Positions 43,279 to 51,804 of a DNA stretch of 64,000 nucleotides are shown one piece after another. The translations under genes and the position numbers were made by a program. The notes under the pieces were generated by a model. The model saw only the letters and a program-made list of their open reading frames with translations, was not told the origin of the DNA and made no database searches. The stretch comes from Rhodohalobacter sp. 614A (GTDB lineage Bacteria > Bacteroidota > Rhodothermia > Balneolales > Balneolaceae): contig NZ_JAKEDS010000006.1 in NCBI RefSeq assembly GCF_021462415.1, forward strand, positions 1-64,000. Direction: 5' to 3'. Within the stretch, counting starts at the first letter, position 1. Each line of letters opens with the position of its first letter.

Positions 43279-44132
43279 CTTTTCACTGAATTATTTTTAA
43301 CATTACATATATCCATGGCTTCCTCAAAGACCTTGTTCATGGTATGATTATCAAGCCCAATACTCTTAAGAACTTGCTTGTCCTCACATATCTGCTTGCA
43401 GAAGACAACATTTTGTTCCAAAAGGAGCTTTTTCTTTTGATTGCTTAGGGTTGACAGGCTGGTAATCGGATGAAGATGTACATGGCTGATTAGGTCTTTT
43501 AGTCCGTTATTTTCCGGATAATCCCAGCTTAACAGTTTAAGGCCTGCACACTTGCCATACCGCAGGGCGTCTGTGGTGAAACGGGTGTTGGTAACTACCC
43601 AGCCCTGGTGTTGCTTATCTTCGTGACCGGGTTGGCTCCTCCAGTTTCTTTCCACATCCTTGAATCGTGATTGAATGTAAAGTGGGATTTTTACATTACA
43701 TTTATGGCCTTTCCGGTTGTGAAATTTACACTCGATCATAAAATGTTCGTCGTCTTTTTCTGCGATAACATCAATTTCATGGGAGACGCAGTTCCCGTCA
43801 ACAATAACTCTGGTATCAGTTTGATAACCGAGCCTGTTTAGAAGTTCTCCGATAAATTTTTCAAAAGGATAGCCGGAAGGCCCTAATTCCAGCAGGGCTT
43901 CTTTTAATTTATATCTGCCAGCCGAAGAATTTGAGTATTGGCTGAGTTGCTTAAAAGCTTCTTTATATATTTTTTCAGTCGTAATCCCTTCAAATAGAAT
44001 CCGCTGGATAGAGTGAATAATCTTGTTTGTAATCTGTTGATTGGCACCTGCTTTTCTGAGAGAATGGCGAAGCTTATTCTCATCAAAAGGTTCACTTTCT
44101 CCGGACGCTTTCATTACGTTGAATGTTGCCAT
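43275..44132 (-). CDS. ATP-cone domain fused to an Mrr-like restriction endonuclease
   Basis: 285 residues. Residues 1-90 are an ATP-cone (MKASGESEPFDENKLRHSLRKAGA, SNSSAGRYKLKEALLELGP), the nucleotide-sensing module known from ribonucleotide reductase and NrdR. Residues 95-200 hold a PD-(D/E)xK nuclease core: EIDVIAEKDD with Asp121, and FMIECKFHN with Glu134 and Lys136. The fusion would let ATP or dATP levels control a DNA-cutting domain. Cysteines in the C-terminal third (NVVFCKQICEDKQ) may sense metal. It is cotranscribed with SHOCT 3 and the glutaredoxin-like gene, under a copper operator, which is a surprising place for a nuclease. Confidence 0.8.
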   Translation of the reverse strand: MATFNVMKASGESEPFDENKLRHSLRKAGANQQITNKIIHSIQRILFEGITTEKIYKEAFKQLSQYSNSSAGRYKLKEALLELGPSGYPFEKFIGELLNRLGYQTDTRVIVDGNCVSHEIDVIAEKDDEHFMIECKFHNRKGHKCNVKIPLYIQSRFKDVERNWRSQPGHEDKQHQGWVVTNTRFTTDALRYGKCAGLKLLSWDYPENNGLKDLISHVHLHPITSLSTLSNQKKKLLLEQNVVFCKQICEDKQVLKSIGLDNHTMNKVFEEAMDICNVKNNSVKR

Positions 44133-44153
44133 TTTTTTTAGGCCGTTTGTTGA

Positions 44154-44369
44154 CTACTTACTTTGCTTTAGAATTTTTTTTCGCTCTTCAAACTCCTCGC
44201 GCTCAATTTCTCCTTTGGCGAATCTTATCTTTAAAATATCCATGGCATCTTCTTTCAGATCATTTTTAGGTCGAAAAGGTATAATATTGAAAGCAATCAG
44301 CAGAATAATTATGATTGAAATGACCCACCAGAGCCAGTGCATGCCTATAAGATGATGATCGTAGAACAT
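44154..44369 (-). CDS. SHOCT-domain membrane protein 3
   Basis: 71 residues: MFYDHHLIGMHWLWW, one helix, then AMDILKIRFAKGEIEREEFEER. Clearly a duplicate of SHOCT 2. It heads the unit SHOCT-nuclease-glutaredoxin, 68 bp from the operator at 44437. Confidence 0.85.
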   Translation of the reverse strand: MFYDHHLIGMHWLWWVISIIIILLIAFNIIPFRPKNDLKEDAMDILKIRFAKGEIEREEFEERKKILKQSK

Positions 44370-44436
44370 CGTTCTGATGTTTAAATTGCTGTTGTTTAAA
44401 GTGTGTTAAAGCTGCTTACAAAATAGGAATGGGTAT

Positions 44437-44453
44437 CTTAAAACAAGCTTAAA
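44437..44453. promoter_or_regulatory. Copper-regulon direct repeat before SHOCT 3 and the nuclease
   Basis: CTTAAA-ACAAG-CTTAAA, 68 bp upstream of SHOCT 3. Confidence 0.75.
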
Positions 44454-44476
44454 ACGGAAACTTTAAGAAATTAATC

Positions 44477-45556
44477 TTACTGATTTAACAGAGCTTGCCG
44501 TTCCAAAAGGAGATTATTTAAATCTTTCTCAGTAACAACTCCTAATAGTTTGTCCTCTCGAATAACCGGATACAGTGATTGATGTTTTGGAGAACTATTT
44601 TCAATTAATTCTACCAGTAATGTTTCCGGATGCAAGGTAATTACATCTTCCTGGATCAGTTCTGCTGCGGGGTATTCTGTTTCACCGGCTTGCAAAGCAT
44701 TGATGACAGACTTGAAAGATATCAACCCAATAAAAATATCCCCGTTGATTACAACCAATTCTGAAGATTGATTTTTTAGCATAACGGAAGCCGCGTGAGA
44801 AACAGTAGCACTCAAGGATACGCTTTGAAAGTTTCCGGTCATGATATCCTTTACCTTAATCTCTTTTAGGGATTCAGTCATGGAAACCTGTCGTGATTCT
44901 GCACCGGCTCCAAGAAATACAAAAATTCCAATAAATAATAGAAATGGATTGTAGAAGAGTCCAAACATGGTAAAGGCGATTGCCAGTAATTGACCGACTG
45001 AAGCTGCGATTTGAGTGGCTTTGGCTCGCTTCATCTTAAAAGCCAAAAGTGCCCGAAGCATCCGGCCTCCATCCATAGGAAAAGCGGGTATCAAATTGAA
45101 CACTACAAGAATAATATTAATGATCAGAAGATCGGACAGGAAATTACTCCCAGTAACATGATGGCTGATATCTATTTGACCCTGGCCTGTAATCAATAAC
45201 AGAGAAAATAACACAACTGCAATCACTACATTGACCGCCGGTCCGGCAGCGGCAACAACCAATTCTTGTTTAGGATCTTCGGGCATTCGTTCAAGCCTTG
45301 CCACCCCGCCAATGGGCAATAAATTGATGTCTTTTGTGTCAATTCCATACTTACGGGCTGCCAAAGCATGTCCAAATTCATGTAGTGTTACACAGGCAAA
45401 CAGGAAGATCAGAAAAAAGAGGCCCATTAAAATTTCATTCAAACCGTGGCCTTGTCGCAAATGCATCCAGGACAGCCAGATGACCAGCAGGATAAAGGTC
45501 CAGTGAATAAAGACTTTAATTCCTGCCGGTTTACCGATGTATAAGGACCATTTCAT
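44477..45556 (-). CDS. Site-2 (M50) intramembrane protease with CBS pair
   Basis: 359 residues. Zinc site HEFGH (about residues 60-64) and the distal NLIPAFPMDGGRMLRAL motif lie in six membrane helices, followed by two CBS domains (about residues 230-355: VKDIMTGNFQSVSLSATV and QEDVITLHPETLL). CBS-bearing M50 proteases of this kind (SpoIVFB-like) sense nucleotides or ions. It is downstream of the small gene at 45618 and so could share the degenerate operator at 45834. Substrate unknown; an anti-sigma factor or a small SHOCT protein is possible. Confidence 0.9.
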   Translation of the reverse strand: MKWSLYIGKPAGIKVFIHWTFILLVIWLSWMHLRQGHGLNEILMGLFFLIFLFACVTLHEFGHALAARKYGIDTKDINLLPIGGVARLERMPEDPKQELVVAAAGPAVNVVIAVVLFSLLLITGQGQIDISHHVTGSNFLSDLLIINIILVVFNLIPAFPMDGGRMLRALLAFKMKRAKATQIAASVGQLLAIAFTMFGLFYNPFLLFIGIFVFLGAGAESRQVSMTESLKEIKVKDIMTGNFQSVSLSATVSHAASVMLKNQSSELVVINGDIFIGLISFKSVINALQAGETEYPAAELIQEDVITLHPETLLVELIENSSPKHQSLYPVIREDKLLGVVTEKDLNNLLLERQALLNQ

Positions 45557-45617
45557 GGTAGTATTCTTTTTATTGGTGGTTATTTATTGTATAAAAGCAG
45601 ATGGTTATTTCAAGGTA

Positions 45618-45770
45618 TTACCCGTTTGTGTATTGGTGCCTGGTAGTCCTATAGGTCGTTGGGTGATTTTTTTCACGTACTCTTAGCGGAATTTCCTGTA
45701 GTCCGGACTTCCCCAGCAGTTGATCGATCTTATCGATAAGATTGCGAAGTAGGTTTTTCAAAGTTTCCAT
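45618..45770 (-). CDS. 50-residue basic protein, small gene under a copper operator
   Basis: ATG 45770 to TAA 45618. The first 20 residues form a leucine-rich amphipathic helix (NLLRNLIDKIDQLLGKSG), followed by a basic, His-bearing tail (PLRVREKNHPTTYRTTRHQY). It is too short for ordinary ORF calling, but it sits 64 bp after a degenerate operator and 61 bp before the M50 gene. The family is not recognised. Confidence 0.5.
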   Translation of the reverse strand: METLKNLLRNLIDKIDQLLGKSGLQEIPLRVREKNHPTTYRTTRHQYTNG

Positions 45771-45833
45771 ATCAATAATTGAAGGTTGTAATTAGCGGAT
45801 CTTATATTCTTTACATAACATGCGAAGGCATTG

Positions 45834-45850
45834 CTGAAATGAAGCTTAAA
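45834..45850. promoter_or_regulatory. Degenerate copper-regulon repeat before the 50-residue gene
   Basis: CTGAAA-TGAAG-CTTAAA, one mismatch to the exact form, with the same spacing and AAG. Confidence 0.55.
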
Positions 45851-46023
45851 CCGGAAAGAAATCTCACATTATTTTGCTTCCTGAGATCAAGTAATAAGTG
45901 CAACACAGGCTTCTATTTATCTGTCAAATCGTAACTTATGCCAGATGACGTGTTCGCACAAACTTGAGCAATACATCCCAAAAGCATAACCAAAAATGCT
46001 TACTAATTCGTTATGTATGTCCC

Positions 46024-47973
46024 TTAACCCCATCGCAGCCGCATACCGTTTAGAATTACGGCCATCACCGACAGCTCATGAATCAACATACCGCCCGCCA
46101 TATGCACCGACCCTGCCATTACACCCGCCAACAGTGCGGTCACTGTAATCAGAGCAATTACTACATTTTGATGTATATTGCGTAACGTCTTTTTTGAAAG
46201 ACGAAGTGCCTCGGGTATTTTCATCAGGTCATTGGCCATCAGTGCAATATCAGCCGTTTCGATAGCCACATCGGTGCCGGCTGCTCCCATGGCAATGCCG
46301 ATATCTGCGGTAGCCAACGCCGGGGCATCATTGATGCCGTCACCGATCATAGTCACTTGGTACCCTTGCTGTTGCATTTCAATGATGATATCGTTTTTGT
46401 CTTCCGGCAGAATGCCCGCATGCACCTCCGTGATCCCTGTCTCTTCGGCAATCGCTTCGGCCGTTGGCCGGGCATCACCAGTAAGCATCGCAATACGTTC
46501 AATGCCATTTTCACGCAGTTTTGATATCATTTTTGGAGCATCCGGGCGCATTTGATCAGCTATCCCAATAGCTCCAAGTAGTTTATTATTTCGTGCTACC
46601 AGAACCACGGTTCTTCCTTTATTCGTCAGACTCCGTATCTCTTTATTAATGTTTTCACTAATAGAGATCCTCTTTTGTTTCAGAAACTCAGCTTTCCCTA
46701 CATAGATATGATCGTCGCCCAATACCGCCTCAATTCCTTGTCCGGTATAAGATTCAAACTCATCGGGTTCCGGAATTTGGCCCGATTTTTCCGCTTCCGT
46801 TATAATGGCCTCCGCCAGCGGATGCTCGGAGGCTGATTCGGCTATGGAAGCCCAATAGAGAAGTTCTTCACCTTCCAATGGCAGCGACTCATTATTTCGA
46901 TCAGACAAAGAAACCGTATGAACTGCCGGAAACTCTTCCTGGCCACCACCGGCTACAGCAATGGCCCTTGAAAAATAAATAATCTCGATAACGCCCGGTT
47001 TTCCTTCTGTCAGGGTACCGGTTTTATCCAGTGCAATGGCGGTAACTTTACCTGCATTTTCCAAATATTCACCACCCTTGATAAGAATTCCTTTTTTCGC
47101 AGCATTGCCTATACCCGTTATGACGGAGATTGGGGTAGAAATCACCAGAGCCCCGGGGCAGCCGATCACCAGCAGCGTCAGCGCCAGCTCCAGGTCCCAG
47201 GTAAACAAGTAGGATACGATACTCAAGCCCACAATTCCGGGGGTATACCACCGGGCAAATCGTTCGATGAAACGTTGTGTAGGAGCTTTTTCTTCCTGGG
47301 CTTCCTCCACACGCCGGATAATTTTTGCCAACGTAGTGTCTGCACCCGCCTTGGTTGCCTTCACAAAAATACGACCGTTTTTATTGATGGTACCCGCATA
47401 CACTTCCGATCCGGTCTGCTTTTCGGTCGGGATCGGCTCTCCGGTAATCGCACTTTCGTCTATCGACGTAGTACCGGATTCCACCAGGCCGTCAACCGGA
47501 ATTTTTGATCCGGGTTTTACCAACACCCGCATACCTTCCTGAACCTGCCGGGCCGGAATTTCCTTCCGTTCTCCACCATCTATAACTATTGCAGTTTCCG
47601 GGGCCATATTAATCAGTTCTTTCAGGGTATTGCGGGTCTTGCTCATCGTTCGGGCTTCCAGCCAGCCGCCCAGCAGAAACAGAAAAGTAACGGCCGCAGC
47701 CTCCCAGAATACGCCGATGAAGATCCCGCCCGTGGCAGCGATGGCCACCAGCAGTTCTATATTAGTATGCCGGTTCCGCAGCCCCTGCCAGGCCCGGCGG
47801 GCGATCTCAAACCCGGCCGTCAGCGTGGCCAGCAACATCAGGACGTCAAACAGCCGGGGCAAAGCCCCAAAGAAATTTGCGGCCCATCCGGCTGCGATGA
47901 GCAGGCCGCTGACGATCAGTAGTGCTTTCTTCCGTGTTGTTGCATTACGCACTAGTTTTTGAAGTAATTTCAT
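46024..47973 (-). CDS. P1B-type metal ATPase with CPG motif
   Basis: 649 residues. The membrane metal site reads VIGCPGALVISTP, with one cysteine then Gly instead of CPC, CPH or SPC. DKTGTLTEGKPG holds the phosphorylated Asp, SEHPLAEAI is the HP motif and MIGDGINDAPALATADIGIAMG the hinge. The N-terminus has no HMA domain but a separate HMA gene lies immediately upstream (12 bp), acting as a split sensor/chaperone. It has no CTTAAA site and may serve another metal (Zn, Cd or Co), or copper through another regulator. Confidence 0.92.
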   Translation of the reverse strand: MKLLQKLVRNATTRKKALLIVSGLLIAAGWAANFFGALPRLFDVLMLLATLTAGFEIARRAWQGLRNRHTNIELLVAIAATGGIFIGVFWEAAAVTFLFLLGGWLEARTMSKTRNTLKELINMAPETAIVIDGGERKEIPARQVQEGMRVLVKPGSKIPVDGLVESGTTSIDESAITGEPIPTEKQTGSEVYAGTINKNGRIFVKATKAGADTTLAKIIRRVEEAQEEKAPTQRFIERFARWYTPGIVGLSIVSYLFTWDLELALTLLVIGCPGALVISTPISVITGIGNAAKKGILIKGGEYLENAGKVTAIALDKTGTLTEGKPGVIEIIYFSRAIAVAGGGQEEFPAVHTVSLSDRNNESLPLEGEELLYWASIAESASEHPLAEAIITEAEKSGQIPEPDEFESYTGQGIEAVLGDDHIYVGKAEFLKQKRISISENINKEIRSLTNKGRTVVLVARNNKLLGAIGIADQMRPDAPKMISKLRENGIERIAMLTGDARPTAEAIAEETGITEVHAGILPEDKNDIIIEMQQQGYQVTMIGDGINDAPALATADIGIAMGAAGTDVAIETADIALMANDLMKIPEALRLSKKTLRNIHQNVVIALITVTALLAGVMAGSVHMAGGMLIHELSVMAVILNGMRLRWG

Positions 47974-47985
47974 AGTCTTGTGGAT

Positions 47986-48210
47986 TTAAAATGGAGAGAT
48001 TTGAGCTTCGTAGCCTGAATGTCGGACGACTTCTATCAGTTTCTCTTCGGAGGCCCTATCGGGATCGTGTTCTACTTCGATGCGGCCGGTATTAAAATGG
48101 ACCTTGGCATTGGATACGCCTTCTGTCTGATTCAGGTTCGATTCGATGTTGTTTACGCATGACGGGCAGCTTAGCTCATCGCTTCGCAATATTGTTTTTG
48201 TCGTTGTCAT
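47986..48210 (-). CDS. HMA-domain copper chaperone
   Basis: 74 residues, one ferredoxin-like HMA domain with the metal pair ELSCPSCVNNIES. It delivers Cu(I) or another soft metal to the ATPase encoded just downstream, a common split arrangement. The C-terminus is short and acidic. Confidence 0.9.
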   Translation of the reverse strand: MTTTKTILRSDELSCPSCVNNIESNLNQTEGVSNAKVHFNTGRIEVEHDPDRASEEKLIEVVRHSGYEAQISPF

Positions 48211-48258
48211 AATGAGTACCTCTATTCGATCTTAAGATTTATTTGCCTGTTGTTGAGT

Positions 48259-48285
48259 ACCTGTCAGGTTTTAAAACTGACAGGT
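48259..48285. repeat. Hairpin repeat of the ACCTGTCAG type
   Basis: ACCTGTCAG (48259-48267) pairs with CTGACAGGT (48277-48285). Same family as 4359 and 14252. It lies between the HMA gene and the DUF6448 gene and could terminate the latter. Confidence 0.6.
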
Positions 48286-48300
48286 CTCTGGCAATATGTG

Positions 48301-48903
48301 TTACTCTCCTACGCCGTGGGCTGGTCCGGCTTGGATTTTTTGATACAGTTTGTGGACATATACGATATATTTTACATAAGCGTCTACCCACTCGCGGCCG
48401 GCTTCAACACTGTTATCCTTTTTGCTTTTGGCTTCCATAGCTTTGCTGTAAAGTTCCGAGGTTTTCTTCTGGATTTCGTTCGCCAGCATGTCGGTAACCG
48501 GGGCCAGTTCGCCTGAGACAAGTGCTTGTTCGGCTATCTGGATATCTTTGGAGCTTGGTTGGGCGGGTTTTAGACCGGTAAAGGGCATGCCTTCTGCCTC
48601 GCGGTGCAGTCGTACTGTCTCACTAATAAAATAGCGTACGGCAAGCTCTTGGGATTCATTACCCTTGGTATAAACTTCCAGGCTTTGCTCAAATGTGGAT
48701 TTGAGTTCCTCGGCTTGCTGATCTGTTACCCAAATAAGCGCATGAGAGAGATCGCCGGTTTCAAGGGCCTTTCGGGCATCTGTTGCGACCGGACCGTTAA
48801 CCCGATCGCAGTGGGCCTGACTGGTTGACGCAAAGCCAAGCATAAATACTAGCGTGAAAATTGATGCTAATGTGGTTTTTATATGTGATTCTAAGTATTT
48901 CAT
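48301..48903 (-). CDS. DUF6448-type secreted protein
   Basis: 200 residues with a signal peptide ending ASTSQAHCDRVNGP. The mature chain is all-helical and matches the DUF6448 pattern I know from metal clusters: an N-terminal HCD motif near the cleavage site, then VTDQQAEELKSTFEQ, FISETVRLHREAEGMPFTGLKP and AYVKYIVYVHKLYQKI. The HCD and later His residues may bind metal. It precedes the HMA-ATPase pair on the same strand, separated by a hairpin. Confidence 0.75.
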   Translation of the reverse strand: MKYLESHIKTTLASIFTLVFMLGFASTSQAHCDRVNGPVATDARKALETGDLSHALIWVTDQQAEELKSTFEQSLEVYTKGNESQELAVRYFISETVRLHREAEGMPFTGLKPAQPSSKDIQIAEQALVSGELAPVTDMLANEIQKKTSELYSKAMEAKSKKDNSVEAGREWVDAYVKYIVYVHKLYQKIQAGPAHGVGE

Positions 48904-49069
48904 AATGAGTACCTTTTGTGTGGTTTGTCATTTAGATTCAATCAAAAGGTAACAGGCGGGTAACAGCACTAAAATGAGCTGGATCAAGCTAGTGCAAATA
49001 AATTTTGTAGAAAGGGGAGGGGACTAAATGAAAGGCAGCTTACGGAAGCAATAAATACACAGGGAGAGA

Positions 49070-49819
49070 TCAATCTTCAGCCGAAATACGCAGCAGTTCC
49101 GGCTTGTCATTGATCGCAACCCACTGGCGACCGGAAGTAATGAGATCATCCTCTTGGAATTGACTCATAATCCGGCTGGTGGTTTCCGCAGATGTACCGA
49201 CCATGTCAGCCAGGTCTTTGCGTGAAAGCGGGAGCTGTATAAGCAATCCTCGACTGTGCTTTTCACCAAACTTATTGACCAGTGTTACAAGGATATGAGC
49301 CAACCTCTTTTTTACCGGCAAAGTGGTCAGATGCTGTATCCTTTGCCTCGATTCATTAAGGCGGTCAGCCGTGATATCTAAAACCGACATAGCAACCGAG
49401 GGATACCGGTTCATGACTTCTTTAAAATCACTAATCCTGATCGAAAGGATACAAGCCGATGTTTGAGTTTCTGCTGTTTCATTATAGACATCCTTGCTGC
49501 CGGCCGTGGGATTTCCGAAAAAATCGCCCGGCTGCAGCATATCCAGCAGCACACCTTCTCCCTCCAGGGTGTGAGCCACCAATTTTACGTTTCCCGCGAC
49601 GACCACCCGAAGCATGGTTGCAGAGTCACCCTGCCGGTAAATCGTTTCTCCTTTGGAATAGTGATTAGCCGTAAATTTTTTATTTACTTCGCGGAGCTGT
49701 TCTTCAGATAAATCTTGAAAAAACGGAACCATCCCCAGCTTCTCCAGGCGCAGGTCAACGCTACAGTGATGCCCTTCCAAGGACGGACTGTGAAGCGGAG
49801 TTTCCCTTTTTTTTGACAT
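49070..49819 (-). CDS. Crp/Fnr-family transcription regulator
   Basis: 249 residues. A cNMP-binding beta-barrel (KGETIYRQGDSATMLRVVVAG, LQPGDFFG) is followed by a long dimer helix and a winged helix (LSRKDLADMVGTSAETTSRIMSQF). A single N-terminal cysteine (HHCSVD) is insufficient for an Fnr-type iron-sulfur cluster, which needs four. Ligand unknown. It is third in a cytochrome b - LuxR - Crp unit. Confidence 0.88.
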   Translation of the reverse strand: MSKKRETPLHSPSLEGHHCSVDLRLEKLGMVPFFQDLSEEQLREVNKKFTANHYSKGETIYRQGDSATMLRVVVAGNVKLVAHTLEGEGVLLDMLQPGDFFGNPTAGSKDVYNETAETQTSACILSIRISDFKEVMNRYPSVAMSVLDITADRLNESRQRIQHLTTLPVKKRLAHILVTLVNKFGEKHSRGLLIQLPLSRKDLADMVGTSAETTSRIMSQFQEDDLITSGRQWVAINDKPELLRISAED

Positions 49820-49846
49820 ACGTTAAAAGTGGTTTAATCCAAAATA

Positions 49847-50368
49847 TTAACTTGTTTCCTGCTTTTGGGGCAGCAGTAAATCCTCAAGGAAAAAGGCGGA
49901 CAGCTCGGAACGTCCCGACAGCCCCGACTTGGAATAGATCGCATTGGTCTGTGCCCGAACAGTTGGGACACTGGTTCCTCTAACCTCAGCAATTACCTTG
50001 TTACTAAATCCTTTTAACAGTAAAAAAGAGACCTCTTTTTCTGCCTCAGTCAAGTCCCACCGATCCAGCTGGTTTTCTATTTCAATGCTCAGACCCTTCA
50101 CATATTTTTTGGACACCTTCCTCCATTTCTGGGCCTCAGTCTGAAGATCTTTCGAAAACTGTTGCTCTCTAGCCAACGAGTGCTGCAATTTGAAGCGACC
50201 CCGGACCAAATAAAAAACGCCTGCCATCGCAACAAATCCTACGACAGCTTCAATTGAAATATGCCACAAGGCCACTCCTTCAAAATAGTCATTATAGATG
50301 TCTATGGATGCCAGAACCGCTATTACAAAAAGGATTGCGGCAATGACCCACCGTTCATTTCTATTCAT
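49847..50368 (-). CDS. Membrane-anchored LuxR-type regulator
   Basis: 173 residues. Two membrane helices (residues 8-25 and 37-56), then a cytoplasmic linker rich in charged coiled-coil residues, then a LuxR/FixJ helix-turn-helix (LTEAEKEVSFLLLKGFSNKVIAEV, SVPTVRAQTNAIYSKSGLSGRSEL). It has no sensor domain of usual kind, so the membrane part may itself be the sensor. It is 10 bp from the cytochrome b gene, suggesting regulation by the redox partner. Confidence 0.8.
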   Translation of the reverse strand: MNRNERWVIAAILFVIAVLASIDIYNDYFEGVALWHISIEAVVGFVAMAGVFYLVRGRFKLQHSLAREQQFSKDLQTEAQKWRKVSKKYVKGLSIEIENQLDRWDLTEAEKEVSFLLLKGFSNKVIAEVRGTSVPTVRAQTNAIYSKSGLSGRSELSAFFLEDLLLPQKQETS

Positions 50369-50378
50369 TTATTATCGC

Positions 50379-51113
50379 TTAATCATTATTTTCATCTTCG
50401 TGGACTTCTCCTTCGTAAGTAGACTCATGTTCCTCCTCACCGAGTACCAGCTCTTGTCCGAATAAATCTATCGTTTGATTCGTACTGTCGTACTTGGAAT
50501 ACAAGTAGCCCGACCACATTAATGTAAGAATTAAAAATAGCATTCCGGCAAATCGCTTGCTATTGGTAATGCCTGTTTTTTCTGGTAGCGGTTGCTTTTT
50601 GCCATCGATCATGCTCGACCACAGCGAATCGCGATGTTTAAGATGATGGAATATAATACCGCCGACGTGGACGATAACCGTAATCAGAAATATATTAGCC
50701 AGGAGTTCATGCGTCTCTTCATAGAAATCGCTCTCTCCACCACTCGTCATCATCACACCAGTGATGGCTAATCCGGCAGCGCATATAAACATCACGAGAG
50801 CCGCATAGCTGGAGGCCGGATTGTGTCCCAGGTATCTTTTGGTCTTGGCGACAACAGCATCTTTTAGATATTGTATAAATTCAATTGGATTTAATTTAAA
50901 GGATGAAAAGCGGGCATAGGTGGTCCCGATAAATCCCCAAATAATTCTCAGAATTAATATAAAACCGATTGTCAGTCCTGCCAACATGTGGAGCGTAAAG
51001 ACCGGATTTTCATCGTCTACTATTTCGGCAATTAGATAAGCTCCCAAAAAGAGGAAGGCGAAAAGCCAGTGGAAAATTCGCGTAGGCCAATCATAAACGG
51101 TAGTCTTTTTCAT
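50379..51113 (-). CDS. Cytochrome b561-type membrane protein
   Basis: 244 residues with four membrane helices: the first haem His in RIFHWLFAF, others in FTLHMLAGL and VIVHVGGIIFHHLKHRDSLWSSM, as in diheme cytochrome b/b6 domains. The C-terminal tail is acidic (GEEEHESTYEGEVHEDENND). It passes electrons across the membrane; partner not visible here. It leads the cytochrome b - LuxR - Crp unit. Confidence 0.85.
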   Translation of the reverse strand: MKKTTVYDWPTRIFHWLFAFLFLGAYLIAEIVDDENPVFTLHMLAGLTIGFILILRIIWGFIGTTYARFSSFKLNPIEFIQYLKDAVVAKTKRYLGHNPASSYAALVMFICAAGLAITGVMMTSGGESDFYEETHELLANIFLITVIVHVGGIIFHHLKHRDSLWSSMIDGKKQPLPEKTGITNSKRFAGMLFLILTLMWSGYLYSKYDSTNQTIDLFGQELVLGEEEHESTYEGEVHEDENND

Positions 51114-51295
51114 GGTTATACTCCATAAGGTGAAGGTTGGTTTCTGTCTTAATATTCCATATTCACCTTACTTACGCATCAAACAAATGATGTAGAAAAC
51201 CACTCTTGATCATCATATTAAATTTTAATTCGAATATTCCTGAGCACCGAAGACGAAATTTATCAGCAACTTTAATTCATTGATCTGGTTTCAGC

Positions 51296-51586
51296 CTATT
51301 TCAGCTGCTCTTCTTCATCACCTATGCCAATATTATAGATTGCCGCTATCAAAGCACCAATCAACCAACTCAAAATGAATGTTTGAATAATGCCAAAAAA
51401 TACGTCCATGGCAGGCACACTCATCCGAATGATTGGTTCTACGTCCAGTCCATGTAACAGGTTGTTAAAAAAGAAGATGGTGCCTTCTCTGCCAACTGTA
51501 ACCATCAGTAAAATGCAGCCTATGTAAAGAATGGTGCCTGTTGCGCCAAATGCAAACCCCATTCTTTTAATGTTAAGTGTTTTCAT
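51296..51586 (-). CDS. DUF5676-like membrane protein
   Basis: 96 residues, two membrane helices with the conserved ILYIGCILLMVTVGREG and NNLLHGLDVEPIIRM segments of the DUF5676 family, which accompanies copper and mercury genes. It is last in the DUF302 to DUF5676 unit. Function not known. Confidence 0.8.
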   Translation of the reverse strand: MKTLNIKRMGFAFGATGTILYIGCILLMVTVGREGTIFFFNNLLHGLDVEPIIRMSVPAMDVFFGIIQTFILSWLIGALIAAIYNIGIGDEEEQLK

Positions 51587-51600
51587 GATCCCTCCTATAT

Positions 51601-51789
51601 TTAATGTTGATGATCTTTATGTTTGGATCCTTTTTGGTGATGTCCGATCATCATAATGTGACAAGCAAACATCGCTATTATAAAAAGGAATAAAGTTATA
51701 CTGCTGTTAAGCCCCAGCATCGGAGCTATAAACAGAAGCAGAAGCGGAATACCGCATCCGATAATCATCCATAGATTATGCTTGCTCAT
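51601..51789 (-). CDS. DUF2933-like small membrane protein
   Basis: 62 residues with two membrane helices (GCGIPLLLLFIAPMLGL, LFLFIIAMFACHIMMIGHH) and a His/Lys tail (SKHKDHQH). It fits the DUF2933 group. The exposed HH and MM could bind copper. Confidence 0.75.
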   Translation of the reverse strand: MSKHNLWMIIGCGIPLLLLFIAPMLGLNSSITLFLFIIAMFACHIMMIGHHQKGSKHKDHQH

Positions 51790-51804
51790 TTTTGAAATAT
51801 TTAA

